A DNA stretch of 64,000 bases, taken from positions 248,001 to 312,000 of the forward strand of contig NZ_JAATJT010000002.1 in NCBI RefSeq assembly GCF_011777505.1, read 5' to 3'. The position numbers were made by a program, and so were the translations under genes. Positions 35,234-44,039 of the stretch are shown here, piece after piece (position 1 is the first letter of the stretch; each line of letters starts with the position of its first letter). The DNA comes from Gaetbulibacter sp. S0825. Its GTDB lineage: Bacteria > Bacteroidota > Bacteroidia > Flavobacteriales > Flavobacteriaceae. The notes under the pieces are model-generated. The model did no database searches, was not told the origin of the DNA, and worked only from the letters and a program-made list of their open reading frames with translations.

Positions 35234-37762
35234 TTAGTCAGTTAGTTTTTTGTTTAAATTGATATTATCCTTTCCAATAGATAGCATATTTGAAAAAAGT
35301 CTATAGGCTCCAGAAACGCCTGCAGGAAACTCTCTAAAAAAGCTTAATCCTGTATAAATATAATGACCTTTACCGTGTTTAGCTACTAGTAAACTGCCAT
35401 CTTTTGGTGTTTCCCCTTTGTCGTTTATAGAAATAAGAGGTGTAAACTCTTTACTCCATTCATTAGGAAAATACAATCCGCGTTCTTGAGTCCAACCATC
35501 AAAATCTTTTGAGGTGATTTTATTCGGGAAATTTAAAAGTTCGTGGTCGGGATTTAATATTCTTACTTCAGCGTTTTCATCGGTAACTCTGTCTCTTGAT
35601 AGTTTTAAATCGAAAGGTGCAATGTTATCTACCTTAACACCTCTGCTAGTATTGTATTGCACAATCATATTGCCACCTTGCTCTACAAAGTCAAACAAAA
35701 TATCTTGCTTAAATTTTAATTCATCTACAATGTTATAGGCTCTAATGCCAACAACCACAGCATCAAAGCGTGCTAAATTTTCAGAAGTAATATCTTCTGG
35801 TTTTACTTTAATGACATTGTAACCTATTTGTTGTAAACTTTCAGGAACAACATCGCCAGCACCTTCGATATAAGCAATGTTTTCACCACGTTTTTGAATA
35901 TCTAAGCGAACAATTTTACTTTCACTTGGCAGTAAAACCGTTTGAAACGGAATGTGGCTGTAATCAATTTCAACAATCTCTTTTGAATTGGTTTTTCCAT
36001 TAACAGTGACTTTTGGCACTAGCGTTCCTTCACTTTGGAATTTTGGAGGAATCACAGTAAATACTAGAGTTTGAGTGTCTCCTTTATTTTCTATCGTTAC
36101 TTTTTGCTGCTGTGGATATACATTCCAATCGGTTGGATGTTCAAGGCTAATAGAACCGTCGATATTGTCTCTACCAGCTTTTACAACCACTTGTATTTCT
36201 TTTTGTTTGTCGTTTTCGAAAATGACTACTTTATTGCTAATGCTTGCAGATACTTCTGGAATAATCTCAAAAGGTCGATATAGTTCACCTTTATCTGGTT
36301 TTGAGTAGCGATACACTACGTCTTTTGTAATGGTGATTGGTGTGTTATTTATGGATAGATTGAAATCGACAGTTAACCCTCTAGGTGTTTCAGGCTTGCC
36401 AATTAAGGTTTGGTCATCGACCTTATACATTCCTAAAGTTCCTTTTTCTTCAAGCCAATAAGGTGTGGTTGTTTTTATGCTTATAGGTAATGTGATTTCT
36501 TGTTTAAAAGTTTCTTTTTTGTTAGGAGACAAGGCTAGACTTTTTTCAACTGAATTGCTTTCGGAAGATACTTTATAAGACACTAAATTTAGAGCAGCAT
36601 TACTTCGGTTTAAAGTTTCAAAATTTAATGTAATATCGCTTCCAGTACTTGTGGTAGGTGTGCTAGCTGAGACTTCTAAGTACAAGCCTAAACATGCTTC
36701 AATAATATTTTTTAACTCTTTGGTTTTTATGCCTTTCCAATGCTTATCTTCAATGTTTTGTAGAAGTCTGTATGCGCTTACTAAATCGTTTAAATGAACG
36801 GAAGGATCTCTAAAATTGAAGTTTTTTTCTACCTTATATAAAATGTCTCCAATAGCTTTTCCGCCTTTAATACGATTCCATGACACATCGATACCTGAAA
36901 AGATATTGTTTTTATCTTCTGGGAATTCTCCTTTTAAAAACTCAATGTATTCATCCTGTGACCCACGAGTAGTTAAACGACCAAAGCCTTGACATAAATG
37001 TTGACTACTTGCAAGTGACGCCACTTCGTTATTTGACAATCCTTTATGTGGATAGAATACACCAACATCAAAGTTTAGCATTCCACTTTTATCGGCTTTT
37101 TCAAAATTTTCTTGACTCCCATAAAACCACCAACCAGTATTAAAGAATAATCTTTTAGGTTGCCAAGTATCTACATATTTTAATTGGTTGGGATAGCTGT
37201 TTTTGTCGCTAACCATATCGAATGCTTCCATGCTTAACATGGCTGAGCCTGTATGATGACCATGTGTAGTTCCTGGATTTCTATGGTCGAACCTATTAAT
37301 AATAACATCTGGTTTAAACTGTCGTATGGCCCAAATAACATCACCTAGTACTTTTTCTTTATCCCAAATAGCAAAGGTTTCGTCAGGATGTTTGGAATAT
37401 CCAAAGTCATTTGCTCTTGTAAAACGTTGCTCTCCACCGTCAACGCGTCTTGCAGCCAATAATTCTTGCGTACGAATCACGCCTAACAATTCTCTAATTT
37501 CAGGTCCAATTAAATTCTGTCCACCATCACCACGAGTCACAGATAGATAGGCTGTTCTAGCCTTAACATGATTGGACATATATGAGATAAGACGTGTATT
37601 CTCATCGTCAGGATGTGCAGCTACATATAAAACAGAGCCTAAAACATTTAGTTTTTGAACAGCCTCATAAATCTCAGAAGTACTTGGTTTTTGAGGTTGT
37701 TGACCGTAAGATGTTAGTATTGAAAAAAGAGCAAAGAGTATTGCTGTTTTGAACTTGTGCAT
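35234..37762 (-). CDS. Exported PIG-L family deacetylase with C-terminal ThuA/glutamine amidotransferase-like domain
   Basis: 842 residues: Sec signal (1-20), then a PIG-L/LmbE zinc deacetylase domain (about 40-300) with AHPDDE (His50, Asp52, Asp53) and THGHH (His167-His170) as metal and catalytic residues. A middle beta-sandwich region follows (about 380-600), and a C-terminal class I glutamine amidotransferase/ThuA-like domain (about 620-835, IAYIEGAGDVVPESLQQIGY, FVEQGGNMIVQYNT). It should remove N-acetyl groups from an amino sugar in the periplasm. It is first in an operon with a membrane peptide and an SSS symporter, which together look like a deacetylate-and-import unit. The -7 box is TATATTTG at 37785-37792 on the minus strand. 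Confidence 0.88.
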   Translation of the reverse strand: MHKFKTAILFALFSILTSYGQQPQKPSTSEIYEAVQKLNVLGSVLYVAAHPDDENTRLISYMSNHVKARTAYLSVTRGDGGQNLIGPEIRELLGVIRTQELLAARRVDGGEQRFTRANDFGYSKHPDETFAIWDKEKVLGDVIWAIRQFKPDVIINRFDHRNPGTTHGHHTGSAMLSMEAFDMVSDKNSYPNQLKYVDTWQPKRLFFNTGWWFYGSQENFEKADKSGMLNFDVGVFYPHKGLSNNEVASLASSQHLCQGFGRLTTRGSQDEYIEFLKGEFPEDKNNIFSGIDVSWNRIKGGKAIGDILYKVEKNFNFRDPSVHLNDLVSAYRLLQNIEDKHWKGIKTKELKNIIEACLGLYLEVSASTPTTSTGSDITLNFETLNRSNAALNLVSYKVSSESNSVEKSLALSPNKKETFKQEITLPISIKTTTPYWLEEKGTLGMYKVDDQTLIGKPETPRGLTVDFNLSINNTPITITKDVVYRYSKPDKGELYRPFEIIPEVSASISNKVVIFENDKQKEIQVVVKAGRDNIDGSISLEHPTDWNVYPQQQKVTIENKGDTQTLVFTVIPPKFQSEGTLVPKVTVNGKTNSKEIVEIDYSHIPFQTVLLPSESKIVRLDIQKRGENIAYIEGAGDVVPESLQQIGYNVIKVKPEDITSENLARFDAVVVGIRAYNIVDELKFKQDILFDFVEQGGNMIVQYNTSRGVKVDNIAPFDLKLSRDRVTDENAEVRILNPDHELLNFPNKITSKDFDGWTQERGLYFPNEWSKEFTPLISINDKGETPKDGSLLVAKHGKGHYIYTGLSFFREFPAGVSGAYRLFSNMLSIGKDNINLNKKLTD

Positions 37763-37838
37763 GGTTATAGTGGTTTGCTAAAATCAAATATATAAAAGAA
37801 ACGACGCGTTAAAGGTGGTTTTAATCTTTCTTTAACGG

Positions 37839-38903
37839 TTATAGCCACTTTTTTCGTTTAAAGTAGAATAACATGCCAATAAAAAGAACAATCATAATTC
37901 CCCATAAAACGAAATACCCATATTTATAACTGAGCTCTGGAATATTCTCGAAATTCATTCCGTAAATACCTGCAATAAAAGTTAGGGGAATAAATATAGT
38001 AGCAATAATGGTCAATACTTTCATGACTTCATTCATTTTATTGCTAATGGTGGTCATGTACATGTCCATAAGTCCCCAAATCATTTCACGATAAATATCA
38101 ATATTTTCGGACACTTGAATAATGTGATCGTAAATATCACGAAAGAAATGAATCGTTTTTTTATTTATGAGTTTGTGTTCAATTTTTTCTATTCGATTTA
38201 TAATTTCTCGTAAAGGGAAAATGGCTTTTCTCACTCTTAAAACTTCACGTTTAAGTGATTGGATTTGTGTAGTTACTTCCTCTTTAGGACTGCCACTAAA
38301 GAGATGGTCTTCTAACTCTTCAATTTTATTCCCCATAGTTTCGATAATTTCGTAGTAATGGTCTACCACGGAGTCAATAAGTGCATAGAGTAAGTAATCT
38401 GCTCCTAAATTACGAATACGACCCTTTTTATTTCTTATTCTATCCCTAACAGAATCAAAAACATCCCCTTCGGCTTCTTGAAATGATAATACATAATTTG
38501 AGCCTAAAACAAAACTTACTTGTTCTGATACTATGCGTTCATCCTTATCATAATACAGCATTTTTACAACGACGAATAGATAACTTTCATATTCGTCTAT
38601 TTTTGGTCGCTGAGATGTGTTTACTATATCTTCAAGTGTTAAAGGATGAATGTCGTAATTTTTACCAATTTTTTCTATTTCATTGGTGTTATTGAGGCCA
38701 TTAATATTAACCCAAGTTGTAGAGTCGGTTGTTTTGTAATGAAATACATCATCAATATTTATGAGCTCTTTCTCTTCTATGGTATCGGTTGTATAATCAA
38801 AAGACTCAATAAATAGTTTTGATGATTTCTCGCCTGTATAAACAATAGCACCAGGAATTTGCCCTACGTGTTTTTTATACTTTGAAGTTCGTTTTTTTCC
38901 CAT
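37839..38903 (-). CDS. corA: CorA-type magnesium/cobalt transporter
   Basis: 354 residues. The long cytoplasmic N-terminal domain is followed by two C-terminal membrane helices with the GMN signature (AGIYGMNFENIPE) that forms the pore entrance. The acidic-basic C-terminus KRKKWL is also typical. It should import Mg2+ (possibly Co2+). It is the last gene of an eight-gene operon, starting two bases after the mscS-like stop. Confidence 0.95.
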   Translation of the reverse strand: MGKKRTSKYKKHVGQIPGAIVYTGEKSSKLFIESFDYTTDTIEEKELINIDDVFHYKTTDSTTWVNINGLNNTNEIEKIGKNYDIHPLTLEDIVNTSQRPKIDEYESYLFVVVKMLYYDKDERIVSEQVSFVLGSNYVLSFQEAEGDVFDSVRDRIRNKKGRIRNLGADYLLYALIDSVVDHYYEIIETMGNKIEELEDHLFSGSPKEEVTTQIQSLKREVLRVRKAIFPLREIINRIEKIEHKLINKKTIHFFRDIYDHIIQVSENIDIYREMIWGLMDMYMTTISNKMNEVMKVLTIIATIFIPLTFIAGIYGMNFENIPELSYKYGYFVLWGIMIVLFIGMLFYFKRKKWL

Positions 38904-38905
38904 AT

Positions 38906-39442
38906 TTATAAAGCATCACTATCATCATCGATAGCATCTTTCTTGACTAAAGTTACGGCTTTTTGTAAAATTAAATTATTAGGATAGGTCACTAAATCGC
39001 CATTATCCATTCTAAGGTGTAATTGAAAAGCCCGAATATCTTCAATAATGGCTTCTATTGGAAAATCTTTGTCATGTATTTCAATTTTGTCACCGACTTT
39101 ATAGGGAAACGAAAAGAACATAATAACGCCAGAAGTGATGTTACTAAGGATAGACCAAATTGCAAATAGACCAATACCAATAACTGCAAAAACCGATGAA
39201 AAAACCAATGATAATTCACCAGGTTGAGCGCCAAAGATAAAAGCTTCAATAAGCAAAACTACCAACAATAATGTAACCGTTACATATCTATTTATTAGAT
39301 TAATACGCGCATCATTAATACTGCTTTTACGACCTATTTTTCTAACAATTGCTTGAATAAGAAATCTTAGTGCTAAGAATATTATAAATACTATTAAGGT
39401 TTCAATTAATTCGGTTTTATATGTTGTAAAGAAATTGTTCAT
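38906..39442 (-). CDS. Short MscS-family mechanosensitive channel
   Basis: 178 residues from the ATG at 39442: two or three membrane helices, then the MscS pore-helix and beta domain (SILSNITSGVIMFFSFPYKVGDKIEI, RMDNGDLVTYPNNLILQKAV). It is about two-thirds the usual MscS length because the last C-terminal domain is missing, as in several flavobacterial homologues. An in-frame TTG at 39460 would add six residues but is part of a -7 box (TATCTTTG, 39458-39465 minus strand), so I use the ATG. That box suggests an internal operon promoter for this gene and corA. Confidence 0.85.
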   Translation of the reverse strand: MNNFFTTYKTELIETLIVFIIFLALRFLIQAIVRKIGRKSSINDARINLINRYVTVTLLLVVLLIEAFIFGAQPGELSLVFSSVFAVIGIGLFAIWSILSNITSGVIMFFSFPYKVGDKIEIHDKDFPIEAIIEDIRAFQLHLRMDNGDLVTYPNNLILQKAVTLVKKDAIDDDSDAL

Positions 39443-39486
39443 TTTATAGTGTTTGTGCAAAGATAAAAAGTTAGGTTTACAAACAG

Positions 39487-40392
39487 CTATTTAAGTTTAA
39501 GAGAATCTCTTAAAACACCATCTTTGTTACTGTTTTTACTCCAATAAGGCGATTTAATAGTTTCTAATTTGGTTGCTTTTGTTGTAAGCTTTTCTGGACC
39601 ACTTTTAAATGATTCGCTCCAGCTTAATATTTCAAAAGGAAATTCTTCGTTAAAATTAATTATTAAAACTCTATCTAATTCAGGGTACTCAATAGTATAA
39701 GAAGTTGTAGTTAGTGTTGCATTAGCATTATAAGGTCTTAACTCGAAATGTTTTAAGCTTATAAATTCAAATGAAGGAATTATTTGTAAGTCTCCAGTTG
39801 GGAGTTGTTTTGGATTTATTCGAAGTTGTGTCCAAAGTTCATTTTCTAAAAGTACTTTTTCTAATTGAGTGTTTTGGTCGGCTTCACCTTGAAAATACGA
39901 ATGCGAATTAATTTCAAAACCATCCCTGTTGTTAAGTTGCGTGTATGTTTGTCCGCACCATTCTTGTACTGAGCTAGATATTTTAATTGCGTGTTCTACA
40001 GTTGAAAGAGGGTAGAAGGTGCTTTGCATAATGGAATACGGATAAATTCCTGTATTAAAGTTTTTAGTAGCATTAAGTTTTAAAACTGATATATTTTCTG
40101 GGCTTTGAGTATCTGATTTTACTTGTTTTTCAGGAAGAAAATCTTCGGTTACATAAATTAAAACAGCATGTCCTTCTCTAATTTCGCCATAGCGAGCTTG
40201 TTGCAGTGTGTAAGATGTTATTTCGGCTTCACCAGAATACCAATAATTTTTAAATTCTTGACTAAGAGTCCTATATTTTACAATGGAATCTGCTACTTTG
40301 TTTTCCTTTGTTGTATCGTTGTTCTTACATGAAACGCCTAAAAGTAGCATTGCTACTATTAGGAATATAGGGTGGTTTTTAATTTTTTTCAT
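39487..40392 (-). CDS. Lipoprotein of unknown function next to maf
   Basis: 301 residues. The lipobox LLGVSC at about residue 22 marks a lipoprotein; the rest is soluble and beta-rich (YWYSGEAEITSYTLQQARYGEIREGHAVLIYVTEDF, EWCGQTYTQLNNRDGFEINSHSYF). Homologues exist in Bacteroidota and are sometimes labelled septum formation inhibitor, apparently by spill-over from the neighbouring maf gene. I see no Maf motif in it. Located in the operon five bases after maf. Function unknown. Confidence 0.75.
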   Translation of the reverse strand: MKKIKNHPIFLIVAMLLLGVSCKNNDTTKENKVADSIVKYRTLSQEFKNYWYSGEAEITSYTLQQARYGEIREGHAVLIYVTEDFLPEKQVKSDTQSPENISVLKLNATKNFNTGIYPYSIMQSTFYPLSTVEHAIKISSSVQEWCGQTYTQLNNRDGFEINSHSYFQGEADQNTQLEKVLLENELWTQLRINPKQLPTGDLQIIPSFEFISLKHFELRPYNANATLTTTSYTIEYPELDRVLIINFNEEFPFEILSWSESFKSGPEKLTTKATKLETIKSPYWSKNSNKDGVLRDSLKLK

Positions 40393-40397
40393 GCCAA

Positions 40398-40991
40398 TTA
40401 TTTGTGTTCTATAATATCATTGAGGGTTTTATACACCTTATGCACAGGTAATCCCATAACATTAAAATAGGAGCCTTCCAAGTGGGTGACACCAATTTGC
40501 CCAATCCATTCTTGTATGCCATAGGCACCTGCTTTATCCATTGGTGGAAAATTATTGATGTAATACCATATCTCATCATCAGACAGTTTTTTAAAAGTTA
40601 CTTTGGTGATGTCATGGATTGTTTTTTCTGAGGTTGTAGTTTTAAAACATACAGATGTAATAACTTCGTGAGTATTACCACTTAGCGAGCGCAGCATTTT
40701 AAAAGCTTCGTCTTTATCTCTTGGCTTCCCAAGAGCTTCTTCGTTGTGCCAAACTATGGTGTCACTGGTTATAAGGATATCGTTTGGTTGTAGTTTTTTT
40801 TCAAAAGGCAAAGATTTAAGTTGTGCTAGATAGTTGCTAATTTCAAAGTGACGTAAACGGTTAGGATATTCTTCTTTTACTGGTTTTAAAATAATATCAA
40901 ATTCTAAACCTAGGTTTTTAAAAAACTCCTGACGCCTCGGTGAGCCTGATGCTAAAATAATTCGATAATCTTTAAGTTTTTCGTTGAGCAT
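40398..40991 (-). CDS. maf: Maf-family nucleotide pyrophosphatase
   Basis: 197 residues with the family start ILASGSPRRQEFFKNLGL and the later motifs LITSDTIVWHNEEALGKPRDKDEAF and KAGAYGIQEWIG. Maf proteins hydrolyse non-canonical or canonical nucleoside triphosphates (dTTP/UTP type) and restrain septation when overproduced. The start codon overlaps the UbiA stop by one base. Confidence 0.93.
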   Translation of the reverse strand: MLNEKLKDYRIILASGSPRRQEFFKNLGLEFDIILKPVKEEYPNRLRHFEISNYLAQLKSLPFEKKLQPNDILITSDTIVWHNEEALGKPRDKDEAFKMLRSLSGNTHEVITSVCFKTTTSEKTIHDITKVTFKKLSDDEIWYYINNFPPMDKAGAYGIQEWIGQIGVTHLEGSYFNVMGLPVHKVYKTLNDIIEHK

Positions 40992-41905
40992 TAATTAATT
41001 ACGAATGGATATAGTAACAAAGATAATACACCAAACAACATAATTACTTTTAAAACATTAGATAAATGTTGATAATCCTTTTTTTGTTCTGCCGAAAAGA
41101 CCTTGATAGTAAAATAGAGCATGGGTCCAACCACGAATATCAGAAAGTAAATAACAGCCAACATGTTATTGTACAATTGTGAAACAATATAATTTACAAC
41201 TGCTAATAAAGGAATAAATGAAAGGGCAAAAACAACCATGGTTGTTCTATCTCTTCCAATAAGTATTGGTAGCGTTTTCATTTGAGCTTTATAGTCACCA
41301 TTAACATCTTCAATGTCTTTAATTATTTCACGAAGAAGGTTAATCATAAAAGCAAAAATAGCATATGTGAAAGCAATTTTAAAAATGTATAAATATAGTT
41401 CTCTATTAGAGCTAGTTATCGAAGGTATTAAATCAAAAACAGGAACGATTAAAATGCTTAATCCAACCAAAGCAGACACAAGAATATTTCCTAATAGTAA
41501 TGTTTGTTTTAAATACGATGCATAAATGTAAAGTAAAGCTGAAATTAATACAAAAATGACCGAAAAACCACTTCTTCCAATAACATTAGACAAATAAAAC
41601 CCTAAACCAACACCAAGGAGATTTAAAGCAATAAATAAGTTTAAAGCCGTTTTTTCTGAGAGCGTTTTATTTACAATTACTTTTTCTGGTTTGTTTACCA
41701 AATCGGTTTCAATATCGTAGATGTCGTTAATAATATTTCCTGCTGCTGCTATAAGTATTGTTGCTAATACAAGTAGAGTAAATTGGAGTGTATTTAAAGT
41801 AAGTTGAATATTATACGACTCAAACAATGCGTATTTAACAAGAACTTGAACCAATGCGATTAGCAACAGATTTTTCCAGCGGATGAGGTTTAAAATATTA
41901 GTCAT
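40991..41905 (-). CDS. UbiA-family prenyltransferase (geranylgeranylglycerol-phosphate geranylgeranyltransferase-like)
   Basis: 304 residues with about eight to nine membrane helices. The two Asp-rich motifs of UbiA enzymes are NIINDIYDIETDLVNKP and REIIKDIEDVNGDYKAQM. The overall form resembles the bacterial homologues of archaeal digeranylgeranylglyceryl phosphate synthase, a group described from Bacteroidota and relatives. It attaches a prenyl chain to an acceptor in the membrane. Other acceptors (quinone or heme precursors) are possible. Mid-operon, after kdsC and a small membrane protein. Confidence 0.83.
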   Translation of the reverse strand: MTNILNLIRWKNLLLIALVQVLVKYALFESYNIQLTLNTLQFTLLVLATILIAAAGNIINDIYDIETDLVNKPEKVIVNKTLSEKTALNLFIALNLLGVGLGFYLSNVIGRSGFSVIFVLISALLYIYASYLKQTLLLGNILVSALVGLSILIVPVFDLIPSITSSNRELYLYIFKIAFTYAIFAFMINLLREIIKDIEDVNGDYKAQMKTLPILIGRDRTTMVVFALSFIPLLAVVNYIVSQLYNNMLAVIYFLIFVVGPMLYFTIKVFSAEQKKDYQHLSNVLKVIMLFGVLSLLLYPFVIN

Positions 41906-41907
41906 CT

Positions 41908-42228
41908 TTAAGAGAATAAATAACTAATTAGGTATCTCACTAAAATGAATATTGTTAGAAAAGTAATAATGAAAATGAATATTATTTTCTTCATTCGTTG
42001 TTTTTCAGTTTCTCTAATTCTATCTTTAATTCTATTTCTTTCAATATTGGTTAATTTCTTGTCATTAAAGTCTTTATGAAACTTCTCTTGACTTTGTAAA
42101 TTGAGTTTGTGCTTAATTTCAGAAAACACAATCTTTGGTTTCCTAAAAAAAACGTCGTGAGTATTGCCAGAACCTATGTAACCAAAGCCAATTTTATGCC
42201 TTCTTTTATTTCTTCTATTTCCTCTCAA
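41908..42228 (-). CDS. Small C-tail membrane protein of unknown function
   Basis: 106 residues. A very basic N-terminal half (RGNRRNKRRHKIGFGYIGSG, DKKLTNIERNRIKDRIRETEKQRMKK) is followed by a single C-terminal membrane helix (IIFIFIITFLTIFILVRYLI). The start is TTG at 42228, overlapping the kdsC stop by four bases; an upstream in-frame TGA prevents an earlier start. The tight packing supports translation. No known domain. Confidence 0.65.
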   Translation of the reverse strand: MRGNRRNKRRHKIGFGYIGSGNTHDVFFRKPKIVFSEIKHKLNLQSQEKFHKDFNDKKLTNIERNRIKDRIRETEKQRMKKIIFIFIITFLTIFILVRYLISYLFS

Positions 42229-42752
42229 TCGTATTTCGCATCAAAATTGGCATCCCACTTGCCTTGAACTTTTAGTACTTGTTCAATCACATCACGAACA
42301 GCACCTTTCCCACCATTTTTATGTGATACATAACTAGATATCTCTTTAATCTCAGGCGCCGCATCTTGTGGGCAACAAGGTAAACCTGCTAACTTCATTG
42401 TTGGGTAGTCAGGTATATCGTCTCCCATATAAAGTACATTCTCTAGTTTTATGTCGTAGATATGTAAAAACTCGTTCATTTGATCAATTTTATTGTTTGC
42501 TCCTAAGTAAATGTCATTGACTCCTAGTCCTTTTAAACGCAAACGTACACCTTCATTTGAGCCACCAGAAATGATACACATATTATAGCCTTTGTCAACA
42601 GCTGTTTTAATGGCATATCCATCTTTAATATTCATTCTTCTTAGCATTTCACCTTTTGTAGTAATGGTTACTGTTCCATCTGTAAGTACACCATCAACAT
42701 CAAAGATGAAAGTGGTAATATGTTTTAAATATTCTTTATAGCTTTTTGCCAT
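42225..42752 (-). CDS. kdsC: KDO 8-phosphate phosphatase (HAD family, KdsC-like)
   Basis: 175 residues, a capless HAD phosphatase: TFIFDVDGVLTDGTVTI (nucleophile Asp and DxD), CIISGGSNEGVRLRLKGLGV, YMGDDIPDYPTMKLAGL and the C-terminal GGKGAVRDVIEQVLKV. It should convert KDO 8-phosphate to KDO for lipopolysaccharide core synthesis. It overlaps the upstream DUF2520 gene by 17 bases. Confidence 0.92.
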   Translation of the reverse strand: MAKSYKEYLKHITTFIFDVDGVLTDGTVTITTKGEMLRRMNIKDGYAIKTAVDKGYNMCIISGGSNEGVRLRLKGLGVNDIYLGANNKIDQMNEFLHIYDIKLENVLYMGDDIPDYPTMKLAGLPCCPQDAAPEIKEISSYVSHKNGGKGAVRDVIEQVLKVQGKWDANFDAKYD

Positions 42753-43500
42753 GGGTTAATTTTATTGATTTTGTTAGTAACTCATAAATGTCTTTATGAA
42801 TCTCTTTGTCTAAGGTTCTTAAATGTTTTTTAATCGTTTTTTTGTCACCACGTTTTGCAGGTCCAGTTTGCGCCATGTAAGGTGAGAGTGTTTCAATTTT
42901 ACGAGCTGTTTCCTTTATTAATGGTTTTAGAATATTAAAATCTACACTTTTAGACTCTGTAACTTCATGCCCTACACGGTAAAGTTGATTCACAAAATTA
43001 TTTACAAATACCGCAGCTAAATGTAACGCAGCTCGTTGGTCAGAATTTACCCTGTAATGTTTACAACCCAAGCCTTCAGATAAGTTTTTTAACACCTGTA
43101 AATCTTTCTTGTTTTCGATTTCAATACAAATAGGGACTTCAGTAAAATCGATATCAGCATTTTTTGTAAAGCTCTGTAAGGGATAAAAGACTCCGCGTCT
43201 ATTTTTTTTATCTAAATCGTGTAAACTAACACTTCCAGAAGTGTGAACAACCAATTTATCTGTAAAAGGTAATTGAGACGATAGTGTTCCAATAACATCA
43301 TCACTTACTGCAATAATGTAAAGATCAGCTTGTTTTAAATCATCAATATTTTTGGTGAGGCTCACCTCGTTTTTGTAAGATTCAATAGCCTTTATATTCC
43401 TGTTGTACCATTGAATAACAGAAGTGTCTTCAGCTTTTTTTAAAGCTTTGTATACATGTGTCGCCACATTGCCTGCGCCTATTATAACTATAGATAACAT
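42736..43500 (-). CDS. Rossmann-fold oxidoreductase-like protein with DUF2520 domain
   Basis: 254 residues. The N-terminal NAD(P)-binding fold starts LSIVIIGAGNVATHVYKAL. The C-terminal helical DUF2520 domain contains HLAAVFVNNFVNQLYRVGHE and TGPAKRGDKKTIKKHLRTL, as in ketopantoate reductase/ProC-like dehydrogenases. A dehydrogenase role is likely, but the substrate is unknown. First gene of the eight-gene operon that ends with corA. Confidence 0.87.
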   Translation of the reverse strand: MLSIVIIGAGNVATHVYKALKKAEDTSVIQWYNRNIKAIESYKNEVSLTKNIDDLKQADLYIIAVSDDVIGTLSSQLPFTDKLVVHTSGSVSLHDLDKKNRRGVFYPLQSFTKNADIDFTEVPICIEIENKKDLQVLKNLSEGLGCKHYRVNSDQRAALHLAAVFVNNFVNQLYRVGHEVTESKSVDFNILKPLIKETARKIETLSPYMAQTGPAKRGDKKTIKKHLRTLDKEIHKDIYELLTKSIKLTHGKKL

Positions 43501-43546
43501 ACTGCTAAAATAGATAAGTAAAATATGATTTAAAAGTTTGTTGAAC

Positions 43547-43554
43547 TATCTTTG
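43547..43554 (+). promoter_or_regulatory. -7 box of the truncated hemoglobin gene
   Basis: TATCTTTG, only six bases before the ATG at 43561, so the transcript would be nearly leaderless. No good -33 box at the usual distance. Confidence 0.5.
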
Positions 43555-43560
43555 TAAACA

Positions 43561-43950
43561 ATGGAAAAGAAAGATATTAAAACTCGTGAAGATATTTTTA
43601 AACTAGTGTCAACATTTTACGCAAAAGTAAGGGTTAATGAAACATTAGCACCTTTTTTTGATAGAATAGACGATTGGGACGAACACCTCGAGCGATTAAC
43701 CACTTTTTGGGAATCCAGTTTATTTTTAAAAACAAAATATTTTGGCGATCCTCTGAAAGCACATGCCAAAGCTGATAAGGAACATGGTAACAAAATATCT
43801 GAATATCACTTTGGTGTTTGGTTGAATTTATGGTTTGAAACCATTGAAGAACTTTTTAAAGGCGAAACTGCCGAAAACGCCAAAAGACGCGCAAGAAAAA
43901 TGGGAACATTTTTATATATGCAAATTTTTCAGGCAAGACAAAACAGCTAA
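43561..43950 (+). CDS. Group III truncated hemoglobin
   Basis: 129 residues of the 2-on-2 globin fold: IFKLVSTFYAKVRVNETLAPFFDRI, WEHLERLT-like WDEHLERLTTFWESSLF, and the proximal His in ISEYHFGVWLNLWFETIEELF. Group III globins carry heme and are linked to nitric oxide or oxygen handling; the physiological role is not fixed. Monocistronic, divergent from the DUF2520 operon and just upstream of the cytochrome c maturation gene. Confidence 0.92.
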   Translation: MEKKDIKTREDIFKLVSTFYAKVRVNETLAPFFDRIDDWDEHLERLTTFWESSLFLKTKYFGDPLKAHAKADKEHGNKISEYHFGVWLNLWFETIEELFKGETAENAKRRARKMGTFLYMQIFQARQNS

Positions 43951-44004
43951 AATTCTATAGCTGTTAAATATCACCTATTCTTTATCCTTTACAAAGAAAA
44001 ACAC

Positions 44005-44012
44005 TAAATTTG
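44005..44012 (+). promoter_or_regulatory. -7 box of the ccsBA gene
   Basis: TAAATTTG followed by CACG, with a partial -33 (TTTA at 43981-43984, 20 bp upstream). The TTG in this box (44010-44012) is in frame with the gene but is a promoter base, not a start. Confidence 0.55.
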
Positions 44013-44039
44013 CACGACTTTAAAAAGACGATTTCCGTT

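Noticed and set aside
39487-40392. Maf/septum formation inhibitor label for the lipoprotein next to maf
   Set aside because: It has a lipobox and beta-rich body but none of the Maf motifs, which are all in the neighbouring gene.
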